Shown here one piece after another: positions 36,840 to 44,053 of a stretch of DNA of 64,000 nucleotides. Position 1 is the stretch's first letter, and every line of letters begins with the position of its first letter. The DNA is from an uncultured Oscillospiraceae bacterium. Lineage in GTDB: Bacteria; Bacillota; Clostridia; Oscillospirales; Oscillospiraceae. A model generated the notes under the pieces. The model did not search any database and was not told the origin of the DNA. It worked only from the letters and a program-made list of their open reading frames with translations. The stretch spans positions 1-64,000 of the forward strand of contig CANQFT010000009.1 in NCBI GenBank assembly GCA_947599925.1, given 5' to 3'. The position numbers were made by a program, and so were the translations under genes.

Positions 36840-37517
36840 ATGCAATACGAGATCATCGGCGAGCCCATGCCCGTGGTCCTCTGTCAACTGGCGGCGGAGG
36901 AGTCCATGGTCACTGAGAAAGGCTCCATGGTGTGGATGACCCCCAACTTGGAGATGGTCACCTCCGCCGGCGGCGTGGGCAAGGCATTTGGCCGGATGTT
37001 CTCCGGCGAGTCCATCTTCCAGAATATCTACACCGCCAAGGGCGCCCCCGGCTCCATCGCCTTCGGCGCCAGCTTCCCCGGCTCCATCCGGGCCGTCCCC
37101 ATCTCCCCCGACAAGCCCATCGTGGCCCAGAAGTCCGCCTTCCTGGCCGCCGAGCAAGGGGTGGAGCTGTCCGTTTTCTTCCATAAGAAGTTGGGGGCCG
37201 GTTTCTTCGGCGGCGAGGGCTTCATCATGCAAAAGCTCTCCGGCCAGGGCACCGCTTTCCTGGAGATCGACGGCTCCGCCGTGGAGTACGACCTGAAAGA
37301 CGGGGAGCAGCTGATCGTGGACACCGGCAATCTGGCCATGATGGACGCCACCTGCACCATCGACATCCAGAGCGTCAAGGGCGTGAAGAACAAGCTCCTG
37401 GGCGGCGAGGGGTTCTTCAACACCGTGGTCACCGGCCCGGGCCATGTGGTCCTCCAGACCATGCCCCTCAGCGGCCTGGCCGGTTCCATCGCCTCCGTCC
37501 TCCCCTCCCGCAACTGA
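36840..37517 (+). CDS. AIM24 / TIGR00266 family protein
   Basis: A 225-residue cytoplasmic beta-rich protein of the widespread AIM24 family, whose bacterial members have no firmly known function. Visible family features are MVTEKGSMVWMTPNLEM, the Gly-rich segment FGGEGFIMQKLSGQGTAFLE, and the closing LGGEGFFNTVVTGPG with VVLQTMPL. Length is typical. The start ATG 36840 has AGAAAGGAAG about 9 bp upstream. The gene has its own promoter and is followed by a strong terminator at 37632, so it is probably monocistronic. Confidence 0.88.
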   Translation: MQYEIIGEPMPVVLCQLAAEESMVTEKGSMVWMTPNLEMVTSAGGVGKAFGRMFSGESIFQNIYTAKGAPGSIAFGASFPGSIRAVPISPDKPIVAQKSAFLAAEQGVELSVFFHKKLGAGFFGGEGFIMQKLSGQGTAFLEIDGSAVEYDLKDGEQLIVDTGNLAMMDATCTIDIQSVKGVKNKLLGGEGFFNTVVTGPGHVVLQTMPLSGLAGSIASVLPSRN

Positions 37518-37631
37518 TCCCCCAAGCGGTCCGATCCCAGTCTCCCGGCCAGGGCAGCGCCCTGGCCTCTCGGCAGTAGAGACAGTCTGTCCGATGGCAA
37601 GGGCGGAGGGAAGGTAGCCGGGAAAATAGGT

Positions 37632-37680
37632 CAGGGCTCCTCGCCACTGAACAAAAATCAGCGGCGAGGAGCCCTGTTTT
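37632..37680 (+). terminator. Terminator after AIM24-family gene
   Basis: A perfect 14-bp stem (CAGGGCTCCTCGCC at 37632-37645, partner at 37663-37676) is followed by TTTT on the plus strand. hsp20 converges on it from the other side and may use it too. Confidence 0.85.
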
Positions 37681-37732
37681 GGTTTCGATCTCGATTTTGG
37701 GGGCGGGCCTGGAGCCCGCGGCGGAGCGCCGG

Positions 37733-38149
37733 TCAGCCGATGGTGATGGCGTGGCTCTCCTCCGCCTTGGGCAAGGCGTCCTTCTTGGGCACGGTCAGCT
37801 TGAGCACGCCGTCAGCGAAGCTGGCCTGGATGTCCTCGGGGGTCACGTCCTCCCCCACATAGAAACTGCGCTGGAAAGAACCGCTGTACCGCTCCCGGCG
37901 GATATAACGGCCCTGGGCGTCCTTCTCGCCGTCCTCATAGCCGGTGGTGGCGCTGATGGTGAGGCAGCCGTCCTTCAGCTCGGCCTTCACGTCCTCGCGC
38001 TTCACCCCAGGCAGGTCGATGGCCAGCTCGTAGCCGCTCTCCAGCTCCTTCACGTCGCAGCGCATCAGCCCCGTCTGGCGGCGCTCGCCGGGGAAGGGCG
38101 CGCCAAAGAAATCGTCAAACAGATCCCGTCCAAACACTTGAGACAACAT
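37733..38149 (-). CDS. hsp20: Small heat-shock protein, Hsp20/alpha-crystallin family
   Basis: Predicted 138-residue ATP-independent chaperone that holds unfolding proteins. The alpha-crystallin domain runs from about residue 30: YELAIDLPGVKREDVKAEL, then YSGSFQRSFYVG, and the closing ADGVLKLTVPKK. A C-terminal IXI-like ITIG is present. ATG 38149 follows AAGGAG by about 8 bp and was preferred over a TTG at 38167 that lies in front of that ribosome binding site. A CIRCE operator over the promoter (38254-38280) indicates HrcA control. Confidence 0.93.
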   Translation of the reverse strand: MLSQVFGRDLFDDFFGAPFPGERRQTGLMRCDVKELESGYELAIDLPGVKREDVKAELKDGCLTISATTGYEDGEKDAQGRYIRRERYSGSFQRSFYVGEDVTPEDIQASFADGVLKLTVPKKDALPKAEESHAITIG

Positions 38150-38238
38150 TTCGAATCGCTCCTTCAAAGTTCAGATTTTGGAGCCATCGGGAAGCTCGCC
38201 AGGCCGGCTCCGGCGGGCTCCTTTTCGGTTCTGTCTCT

Positions 38239-38266
38239 AGTATATCCAAAAAATTAGCACTGTCAA
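38239..38266 (-). promoter_or_regulatory. Promoter of hsp20
   Basis: On the minus strand a perfect TTGACA (38261-38266) is separated by 16 bp from TATACT (38239-38244). The -35 box lies inside the CIRCE operator. Confidence 0.8.
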
Positions 38267-38280
38267 CACGAGAGTGCTAA
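38254..38280. promoter_or_regulatory. CIRCE element (HrcA operator)
   Basis: TTAGCACTG-N9-GAGTGCTAA matches the CIRCE consensus TTAGCACTC-N9-GAGTGCTAA at 17 of 18 arm positions. HrcA bound here would cover the -35 box of hsp20. Known biology: HrcA/CIRCE usually controls groESL and dnaK, and its use on an hsp20 gene is less common. Confidence 0.93.
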
Positions 38281-38315
38281 AATTCGCAAAAAGTTCACAA
38301 AAGCCAAAAAACGCC

Positions 38316-38344
38316 TTGACAAGTCCCCTGGCCGCTGATATACT
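38316..38344 (+). promoter_or_regulatory. Promoter of rplU-prp-rpmA operon
   Basis: TTGACA (38316-38321), a 17-bp spacer and TATACT (38339-38344): a near-perfect sigma-A promoter, fitting strong ribosomal protein expression. It is only about 35 bp from the divergent CIRCE operator. Confidence 0.88.
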
Positions 38345-38350
38345 ATCAGG

Positions 38351-38432
38351 GCCGCTCGGAATAGGGCCACAAGCGGAGCCTCCGGCTCCCCCCTACAAAG
38401 GCGAGCCCGTCATAAAGGAGTGAAACAAGAGT
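38351..38432 (+). ncRNA. Ribosomal protein L21 leader (candidate)
   Basis: About 80 nt of untranslated leader separates the promoter from rplU. It contains a hairpin-capable GCGGAGCCTCCGGCTCCCCC stretch and then GGCGAGCCCGTCATAAAGGAG. In Firmicutes an L21 leader RNA that autoregulates this operon is established. The position fits, but the match to the covariance model (Rfam L21_leader) was not tested. Confidence 0.6.
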
Positions 38433-38744
38433 ATGCACGCGATCATTGTCACCGGCGGCAAGCAGTACAAGGTCACCGAGGGCGACGTTCTCTACGTGGA
38501 GAAGCTGCCCAACGAGGCGGGCGACACCGTCACCTTCGACCAGGTCCTGGCCGTCCTCGACGGGGACAAGGCCACTTTCGGCCAGCCCACCGTCGCCGGC
38601 GCCTCCGTTCAGGCCAACGTGGTCAAGAACGGCAAGGGCAAGAAGGTCATCGTCTTCAAGTACAAGCCCAAGAAGAACGAGAAGACCAAGCAGGGCCACC
38701 GCCAGCCCTACACCAAGATCGAGATCACCAAAGTGAACGCCTGA
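38433..38744 (+). CDS. rplU: 50S ribosomal protein L21
   Basis: This 103-residue protein binds 23S rRNA domain VI. The family features [14 protein letters not shown], a VEKL turn and [19 protein letters not shown] near the end are all present, and length is normal. AAAGGAG lies about 12 bp upstream of the start. Its stop overlaps the start of prp by one base (TGATG), so the two are translationally coupled. Confidence 0.97.
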   Translation: MHAIIVTGGKQYKVTEGDVLYVEKLPNEAGDTVTFDQVLAVLDGDKATFGQPTVAGASVQANVVKNGKGKKVIVFKYKPKKNEKTKQGHRQPYTKIEITKVNA

Positions 38745-39082
38745 TGACCACCGTCACGTTCACCACCAGGGGCGGCCGCGTTGAGGCCGTGGAGCTGAAA
38801 GGCCACGCGGCGCTGGCGCCCCAGGGAGAGCCGGACGTGCTCTGCGCCGCCCTCACCTCCGCCATCCGCCTTGTGGAGACCACCGTCAACGACGTGCTGG
38901 CCGTGGGCGCGGCGGTGAAGGTGCGGGAGGACCGGGCCCTCATCTCCCTCAAGCTCCCCGGCGACATGGGCGAGGAAAACGAGGCTCTGTGCCAGTCTCT
39001 TTTGACCGGCATGATGCTCTACCTCTCCGACCTGGCCGGGGAATACCCCGAAAATCTGACTGTCTTAGACATGGAGGTGTAA
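38744..39082 (+). CDS. prp: Ribosomal-processing cysteine protease Prp
   Basis: A 112-residue cysteine protease that removes the N-terminal extension of ribosomal protein L27 in Firmicutes. The catalytic pair is visible: His in [12 protein letters not shown] and Cys in [15 protein letters not shown]. Position between rplU and rpmA is the conserved arrangement. L27 in this window does carry the matching cleavable extension, so enzyme and substrate agree. Confidence 0.94.
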   Translation: MTTVTFTTRGGRVEAVELKGHAALAPQGEPDVLCAALTSAIRLVETTVNDVLAVGAAVKVREDRALISLKLPGDMGEENEALCQSLLTGMMLYLSDLAGEYPENLTVLDMEV

Positions 39083-39086
39083 GACA

Positions 39087-39371
39087 ATGCTGAACATTGG
39101 TTTGCAGTTTTTCGCCCACAAAAAGGGCGTGGGCTCCACCCGCAACGGCCGGGACAGCGAATCCAAGCGCCTGGGCGTGAAGCGGGCCGACGGCCAGTTC
39201 GTGCTGGCGGGCAACGTGCTGGTCAAACAGCGCGGCACCCACATCCATCCCGGCGTCAACGTGGGCCGCGGCAGCGACGACACCCTCTTCGCCCTCAAGT
39301 CCGGCCGGGTGAAGTTCCACCGGCTGGGCAAGGACCGCAAGCAGGTCTCGATCGTCGAAGAAGAGGCCTGA
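39087..39371 (+). CDS. rpmA: 50S ribosomal protein L27 with Prp-cleaved extension
   Basis: Predicted 94-residue protein located near the peptidyl-transferase centre. It begins [20 protein letters not shown]. The segment up to FFA is the Firmicutes-type N-terminal extension removed by Prp, leaving HKKGVGST as the mature start. The remainder ([22 protein letters not shown]) is standard. GGAGG lies at the end of prp, 4 bp separate the genes, and a terminator follows at 39388. Confidence 0.97.
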   Translation: MLNIGLQFFAHKKGVGSTRNGRDSESKRLGVKRADGQFVLAGNVLVKQRGTHIHPGVNVGRGSDDTLFALKSGRVKFHRLGKDRKQVSIVEEEA

Positions 39372-39387
39372 GTGAGAACACCTGAGC

Positions 39388-39426
39388 AAAAGGGAGTTGT
39401 TGCAGGGTTGCAGCAACTCCCTTTTT
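39388..39426 (+). terminator. Terminator after rpmA
   Basis: A 16-bp stem with one G-U wobble (AAAAGGGAGTTGTTGC pairing with GCAGCAACTCCCTTTT) is followed by TTTTTG. It separates the ribosomal operon from obgE. No clear separate obgE promoter was found, so partial read-through is likely. Confidence 0.85.
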
Positions 39427-39465
39427 GTTGGGTATCCTAACGTCTGGGAAAAAGGAGGCGGTCCC

Positions 39466-40749
39466 ATGCCCAACGCGTGGCTGGACCAGGCGAAAATTTT
39501 TGTCAAGGCCGGAGACGGCGGCAACGGCGCGGTGGCCTTTCACCGGGAAAAGTACGTCCCCGCCGGCGGGCCCGACGGCGGCGACGGCGGACGGGGCGGG
39601 GACGTAGTCGTCACCGTGGACGACCACATGACCACCCTGATGGACTTTCGCTACAAGCGCAAATATGTGGCGGGCAACGGCATGGACGGCACGGGCAAGC
39701 GCTGTTCCGGCAAGGACGGGGAGAGCCTGACCATCAAGGTCCCCAGGGGCACCGTCATCCGCCACGCCGAGAGCGGCGAGATCATCCGGGACATGGCCGA
39801 CGCCCAGCCCTTTGTCCTCTGCCGGGGCGGGAACGGCGGCTGGGGCAACAAGCACTTCGCCACCCCCACGCGCCAGGCGCCCCGCTTCGCCAAGGCGGGG
39901 CTGCCGGGGCAGTCCATGGAGGTCATTCTGGAGCTGAAACTGCTGGCCGACGTGGGGCTGGTGGGCTTTCCCAACGTGGGCAAGTCCACCCTCTTGAGCG
40001 TTGTGACCCGCGCCCAGCCCAAGATCGCCAACTACCACTTCACCACCCTCTCGCCCAATCTGGGCGTAGTCAGTCTGGGAGAGGGGAGCTCTTTCGTGCT
40101 GGCCGACATCCCCGGCATCATCGAAGGGGCCGCCCAGGGCGCCGGTCTGGGCCACGATTTTCTGCGGCACATCGACCGCTGCCGCCTGTTGCTCCACGTG
40201 GTGGACGTCTCCGGCAGCGAGGGGCGGGACCCGGTGGCGGACTTTGAGGCCATCACCGCCGAGCTGCGGGAGTGGTCGGAGGATCTGGCGGCCCGGCCCA
40301 CGGTGGTGGTGGGCAACAAGGCGGACCTGGCCCCGGACTCCGCCGGTTCCGACGCTTTGCGGGCCCACGCCGAAAGTCTCGGTCTGCCCTACTTTGAGAT
40401 CTCCGCCGCCGCCCACCAGGGCACCCAAGCCCTGATGGAGTACGCCGCGGCCCGGCTGTCCCAGATGCCGCCGCCCCAGCCTTTCCCGGCCACCTATGTG
40501 CCCAAGCCCCCGGCGGTGGACACCGACCAACCCCTGGACATCTCCCGCAGTGACGACGGCACCTGGATCGTGGAGGGGGAGTGGCTCCGGCGGCTGATGA
40601 TGAACGTGAACTTCGGGGACTTCGAGTCCCGCAGTTGGTTCGACCGCATCCTCCGCCAGTCCGGTCTCTTTGACCGGCTGGAGGCCATGGGCATCCAGGA
40701 CGGGGACACCGTCTCCCTCTACAATCTGGAGTTTGATTACCAGAAGTAA
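39466..40749 (+). CDS. obgE: GTPase ObgE/CgtA
   Basis: A 427-residue GTPase involved in 50S ribosome assembly and stress signalling. The glycine-rich Obg fold is at the N-terminus (KAGDGGNGAVAFHREKYVP, GGPDGGDGGRGGDV). The G domain has G1 GFPNVGKSTLLS, G3 DIPGIIEGA, G4 NKAD and G5 SAAAHQG. A C-terminal OCT domain (about 330-427) includes WIVEGEWLRRLMMNVNFGD. ATG 39466 has AAAGGAGG upstream. Placement after rpmA is conserved in Firmicutes. Confidence 0.97.
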   Translation: MPNAWLDQAKIFVKAGDGGNGAVAFHREKYVPAGGPDGGDGGRGGDVVVTVDDHMTTLMDFRYKRKYVAGNGMDGTGKRCSGKDGESLTIKVPRGTVIRHAESGEIIRDMADAQPFVLCRGGNGGWGNKHFATPTRQAPRFAKAGLPGQSMEVILELKLLADVGLVGFPNVGKSTLLSVVTRAQPKIANYHFTTLSPNLGVVSLGEGSSFVLADIPGIIEGAAQGAGLGHDFLRHIDRCRLLLHVVDVSGSEGRDPVADFEAITAELREWSEDLAARPTVVVGNKADLAPDSAGSDALRAHAESLGLPYFEISAAAHQGTQALMEYAAARLSQMPPPQPFPATYVPKPPAVDTDQPLDISRSDDGTWIVEGEWLRRLMMNVNFGDFESRSWFDRILRQSGLFDRLEAMGIQDGDTVSLYNLEFDYQK

Positions 40750-40761
40750 TTTTCGCAAAAG

Positions 40762-40796
40762 AAAAAACCGCGGGTCATTTGACTTGCGGTTTTTTC
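40762..40796 (+). terminator. Terminator after obgE
   Basis: Stem AAAAAACCGC (40762-40771) pairs with GCGGTTTTTT (40786-40795), which doubles as the T-run. It lies just before the modular repeat that forms the end of mnmA. Confidence 0.85.
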
Positions 40797-40801
40797 ATCT
40801 C

Positions 40802-41000
40802 GTCAAAAAGTCTCGCAGAGTTTCGCGCCGCCAGGCGCGAAAGGGGCATAGAAAATTTTTTCCGGCGGCGTGTACGTCGGAAAAAATACATCTCGGCCCG
40901 CAAACGTGCGACCCGGCCGTCCTTGTGGCCGGGGCGTGCGCTGCAGCGGGCCGCAAAAAAACATTGTCAAAGAAGCGGCAAGGCCGCTTCTTTGACAGTC
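40802..41000 (-). repeat. Modular hairpin repeat, copy 1 (inside mnmA 3' end)
   Basis: Read on the minus strand the modules are in order: D stem (15-bp arms TGTCAAAGAAGCGGC, 3-nt loop, 40965-40997), C module (GCGGCCCGCTGCAGCGCACG ... GCACGTTTGCGGGCCGAG), B stem (TTTTTT-CCGACG ... CGCCGG-AAAAAA) and A module (TTTCGCGCC-N4-GGCGCGAAA CTCTGCGAG, then CTTTTTG). It shares this order with copies 2 and 3. Here the whole element is in frame with mnmA and supplies its last 65 codons and stop. Confidence 0.88.
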
Positions 41001-41960
41001 TCGGACGGCGGTACACCAGGCGCCGGGGTGGGCGTAGCGCACCTTGGCCCACAGCCGCCGGGGCCGGGCCAGGTCGGCAAGGCCCATGAAGTTGAGCCCG
41101 TCGCAGTCCAACGTCTGGGCGTACGTCTCATCGTCCTCCCCCAGCACCACCTCGTTGGTCTCCGGGCGGATCCGGGTGACGTAGACGCGGCGGCCCAGGG
41201 CGATGCCCAGGCCCCGGCCCTGGCCCACGGTGTAGTGGACGATCCCCTTGTGCCGCCCCAGGGTCTCCCCGCGGGCGTTGACAAAGTTCCCTGGGCCGGG
41301 GAGCTTCTCCGGGACCTCCCGCGCCAGGAAGCCGGCGTAGTCCCCATCGGGGACGAAGCAGAGGTCCTGGCTGTCCGGCTTGCGGGCCACGGGCAGACTC
41401 GCCTGGGCAGCCAGGGCCCGGACCTGCTCCTTGGTGTACCCGCCCAGGGGCAGCAGGGTGCGGCTGAGCTGTTCCTGGGTCAAGGGGTAGAGGACGTAGC
41501 TCTGGTCTTTGGCCCTGGCGGTGGCGGTCCGGACGGCCCAGCGGCCATTGGCCAGCCGCCCCACCTGGGCGTAGTGCCCGGTGGCGATATAGTCCGCCCC
41601 CAGCTCCACGCTCCGCCGGAGCAGGGCCCCCCACTTGAGGTGGCGGTTGCAGGCGATGCAGGGGTTGGGGGTGCGGCCCCGGAGGTATTCGGCGGCAAAG
41701 TCGTCCACCACCTTTTCCCGGAACGCCGCCCGGAAGTTCAGCACATAGTGGGGGATGCCAAGGATCTGAGCCACCCGCCGGGCGTCCTCCACGGCGGACA
41801 GGCCGCAGCAGCCACCCTGCCGGGCCAGCTCTTCCCGGCTCTCCTCGCGCCAGAGGTCCATGGTAACGCCCATGACCTCATAGCCCGCCTCTTTCAAAAG
41901 GAGGGCGGCCACCGAGGAGTCCACGCCCCCGGACATTCCCACAACCACCGTCTGCCCCAC
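40803..41960 (-). CDS. mnmA: tRNA 2-thiouridylase MnmA with repeat-encoded C-terminus
   Basis: MnmA makes 2-thiouridine at tRNA position 34 (Lys, Glu, Gln). The 385-residue frame starts at GTG 41960. The PP-loop is GMSGGVDSS. The two catalytic Cys are in TPNPCIACN and SQDLCFVPDGDY; HYTVGQGRGLGIA is typical. The usual sequence stops after KVRYAHPGAWCTAV (about residue 318), and the last roughly 45 residues of the family's C-terminal beta domain are missing. Residues 321-385 are translated from an intergenic repeat (copy 1) and read through its hairpins. The catalytic domains are intact. Whether the shortened C-terminal domain still works is unknown. It lies 4 bp after the scaffold gene, in the nifS operon that would supply its sulfur. 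Confidence 0.9.
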   Translation of the reverse strand: MGQTVVVGMSGGVDSSVAALLLKEAGYEVMGVTMDLWREESREELARQGGCCGLSAVEDARRVAQILGIPHYVLNFRAAFREKVVDDFAAEYLRGRTPNPCIACNRHLKWGALLRRSVELGADYIATGHYAQVGRLANGRWAVRTATARAKDQSYVLYPLTQEQLSRTLLPLGGYTKEQVRALAAQASLPVARKPDSQDLCFVPDGDYAGFLAREVPEKLPGPGNFVNARGETLGRHKGIVHYTVGQGRGLGIALGRRVYVTRIRPETNEVVLGEDDETYAQTLDCDGLNFMGLADLARPRRLWAKVRYAHPGAWCTAVRDCQRSGLAASLTMFFCGPLQRTPRPQGRPGRTFAGRDVFFPTYTPPEKIFYAPFAPGGAKLCETF

Positions 41961-41964
41961 GGTC

Positions 41965-42402
41965 TCAGCCTTCCTCGTCTTCCTCTCCCTCGCCGATGTC
42001 CGCCTTGGGCGGCTTGAGGCCGGGGATCTGGACGCCGTGCTTCTGGGCGTAGTCCCACAAAGCGGCGTGGACGGCCTCCTCGGCCAGCAGGGAGCAGTGG
42101 ACCTTCACCGGGGGCAGACCGTCCAGGGCCTCCATCACCGCCTGGTTGGTGAGCGCCATGGCCTCCTGGATGGTCTTGCCCTTGACCAGCTCGGTGGCCA
42201 TACTGCTGGTGGCCACAGCCGCGCCACAGCCAAAGGTCTTGAATTTGCAGTCCCGGATGACGCCCTGGTCGTCGATGTCCAGGTAGATTCGCATAATGTC
42301 GCCGCACTTGGCGTTGCCCACGGTGCCCACGCCGCTGGCGTCGGGCAGTTCGCCCATGTTCCTGGGGTTCGTGAAGTGGTCCATCACCTTTTCGCTGTAC
42401 AT
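41965..42402 (-). CDS. iscU: Fe-S cluster scaffold, IscU/NifU-N type
   Basis: Predicted 145-residue scaffold on which Fe-S clusters are built with sulfur from the neighbouring desulfurase. The start is ATG 42402 (MYSEKVMDHFTNPRN), the usual IscU N-terminus, with GAGGAG upstream. The three cluster ligands are Cys in GNAKCGD, FGCGAAVATSSM and KVHCSLLAEEA. The C-terminus has an acidic tail (GEGEEDEEG). It lies 5 bp after nifS and 4 bp before mnmA. The name could equally be nifU, as in many Clostridia. Confidence 0.93.
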   Translation of the reverse strand: MYSEKVMDHFTNPRNMGELPDASGVGTVGNAKCGDIMRIYLDIDDQGVIRDCKFKTFGCGAAVATSSMATELVKGKTIQEAMALTNQAVMEALDGLPPVKVHCSLLAEEAVHAALWDYAQKHGVQIPGLKPPKADIGEGEEDEEG

Positions 42403-42407
42403 TTCCT

Positions 42408-43595
42408 TCAACTCCTCTCCTGTTTCCGGCAAAAGTCCTCGTAGAGCGGGGACATCTGCCGCAGTCGCTGTACGATCTCCTTCAGCCGGTCCACCACGTA
42501 GTCCAGCTCCTCCCGCGTGTTCTCCGCGCTGAGGGTCAGCCGCAGAGAGCCGTGGGCGATCTCGTGGGGCAGACCGATGGCCAGCAGAACGTGGGAGGGG
42601 TCCAGGGAGCCGGAGGTGCAGGCCGAGCCGCTGGAGGCGCAGATCCCCGCCTGGTCCAGCATGATGAGCATGGACTCCCCCTCGATGAACCGGAAGCTGA
42701 AGTTCACGTTGCCCGGAAGCCGCTGGGTCCTGTGGCCGTTGAGACGGCAGTGGGGGATCTCCCGCTCCACCCGCTCGATGAGGTAGTCCCGGAGCCCGGT
42801 CTCTGTCTCCGCCCGCCAGGCCATGGACGCCTGGGCCAGCTGAGCCGCCGCCCCCAGGCCCACGATGCCGGGCACGTTCTCCGTCCCCGCCCGCCGGGCC
42901 CGCTCCTGGGCCCCGCCGTGGAGGAAGGAGGGGAGCTTCACCCCATCCCGGGCATAGAGGAAGCCCACGCCCTTTGGCCCCCGGAACTTGTGGCCGCTGG
43001 CGCTGAGCAGGTCCACCCCCAGGGCTTGCACGTCGATGGGGAGGTGGCCGTAAGCCTGGACAGCGTCGGTGTGGAACAGCACCCCCGCTTCCCGCGCGAT
43101 CTGGCCGATCTGGGCGATGGGCTGGAGGGTGCCGATCTCGTTGTTGGCGAACATCACCGAGATGAGGATGGTGTCCGGCCGGAGGGCGGCCCGCAGTTCG
43201 TCCAGCCGGATCACGCCCTGGTCGTCCACCCCCACATAGGTGACGGAAAAGCCCTGCTTTTCAAGATACTGACAGGTGTGGAGCACGGCGTGGTGCTCCA
43301 CGGCGGAGGTGATGATGTGCCGCCCCTTGTGGGCGTAAGCCTGGGCGGTGGCGATGAGGGCCCAGTTGTCCGCCTCGGTGCCGCCGGCGGTGAAGTAGAT
43401 CTCCCGCGCCTGGGCGTTCAGCGTCCCGGCCACGGCTTCCCGCGCCAGCGTCACCCCCTCCTTGGCCTGGGCCCCCAGGGAGTAGATGGCGCTGGGGTTG
43501 CCGTACCGCGCCGAAAACCAGGGCAACATGGCCTCCACCACCGCCGGGTCGGTGGGGGTGGTGGCGGCGTTGTCCAGATAGATGGGTTTGTCCAT
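42408..43595 (-). CDS. nifS: Cysteine desulfurase, NifS/IscS type
   Basis: A 395-residue PLP enzyme that takes sulfur from cysteine for Fe-S clusters and tRNA thiolation. Visible: N-terminal YLDNAATTPTDPAV, PLP-contact TSAVEHHAVL, Schiff-base Lys in SASGHKFRGPKGVGF, and the catalytic loop Cys in SSGSACTSGSLDPSHVL. Loop length and position correspond to the group I (IscS/NifS) desulfurases. GAGGAGG lies upstream of ATG 43595. Promoter and a palindrome lie just upstream. It is first in the nifS-iscU-mnmA operon. Confidence 0.95.
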   Translation of the reverse strand: MDKPIYLDNAATTPTDPAVVEAMLPWFSARYGNPSAIYSLGAQAKEGVTLAREAVAGTLNAQAREIYFTAGGTEADNWALIATAQAYAHKGRHIITSAVEHHAVLHTCQYLEKQGFSVTYVGVDDQGVIRLDELRAALRPDTILISVMFANNEIGTLQPIAQIGQIAREAGVLFHTDAVQAYGHLPIDVQALGVDLLSASGHKFRGPKGVGFLYARDGVKLPSFLHGGAQERARRAGTENVPGIVGLGAAAQLAQASMAWRAETETGLRDYLIERVEREIPHCRLNGHRTQRLPGNVNFSFRFIEGESMLIMLDQAGICASSGSACTSGSLDPSHVLLAIGLPHEIAHGSLRLTLSAENTREELDYVVDRLKEIVQRLRQMSPLYEDFCRKQERS

Positions 43596-43618
43596 AGACG
43601 TTCCTCCTCTATATTACC

Positions 43619-43631
43619 TAGTAAATTACTA
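43619..43631. promoter_or_regulatory. Palindrome in nifS leader, candidate Rrf2-type operator
   Basis: TAGTAA-A-TTACTA is a perfect inverted repeat about 12 bp downstream of the -10 box, overlapping the expected transcription start region. Rrf2-family regulators (IscR, CymR) bind AT-rich palindromes of similar layout in front of such operons. No Rrf2 gene is in this window, so the regulator is inferred. Confidence 0.5.
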
Positions 43632-43642
43632 TGTTTTTAGAT

Positions 43643-43671
43643 ACTATATCACGTCTGGCCTGGTCTGTCAA
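43643..43671 (-). promoter_or_regulatory. Promoter of nifS-iscU-mnmA operon
   Basis: On the minus strand TTGACA (43666-43671) is 17 bp from TATAGT (43643-43648). Confidence 0.8.
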
Positions 43672-43692
43672 TGGCCGGGTCAGATTTCCCGC

Positions 43693-43731
43693 AAAAAAAG
43701 GCGGGGAGGCCAATGGCCTCTCCGCCTTTTT
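43693..43731 (-). terminator. Terminator downstream of ppdK and repeat copy 2
   Basis: A 17-bp stem with one wobble (AAAAAGGCGGGGAGGCC and GGCCTCTCCGCCTTTTT around AAT) is flanked by A and T runs and works in either direction. It separates ppdK transcription from the nifS promoter. The 455-bp gap between nifS and ppdK holds, in order: operator, promoter, this terminator and repeat copy 2. Confidence 0.8.
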
Positions 43732-44053
43732 GTCCAAGAAGCGGCTTTGCCGCTTCTTTGTCAATTTTTTGCGGCCCGCTGCAGCGCACGACCCGGCCAC
43801 CGAGGTAGCCGGGTCGCACGTTTGCGGGCCGAGTTGTCACGCCTCGCCTGTTCGCGACGCCCGGCTTCGCTCCGACTCGGGCTGGTCTGCGGGGCCCTTG
43901 GCCCCTCCGCTCGCCCTCGCTTCGCTCCATCCGGGCTGCTCACGACGGCTCGGACGCTTCTCCGTATTTTTTGCCAGGCGCATGTCCTGGCAAAAAATTT
44001 ATTATGCGTCTTTCGCGCCCTACGGCGCGAAACTCTGCGAGGCTTTTTTGTCA
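43731..44053 (+). repeat. Modular hairpin repeat, copy 2 (with 130-bp insert)
   Basis: D stem (AAGAAGCGGC-TTT-GCCGCTTCTT, 43736-43758), C module (43771-43833), an extra segment of about 130 bp (43834-43963) found in no other copy here, then B stem (TTTTTTGCCAGG ... CCTGGCAAAAAA) and A module ending CTTTTTTGTCA at 44053. The TCA at the end is the reverse complement of the ppdK stop codon. The insert holds a hairpin GGGGCCC-TT-GGCCCC. Confidence 0.85.
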
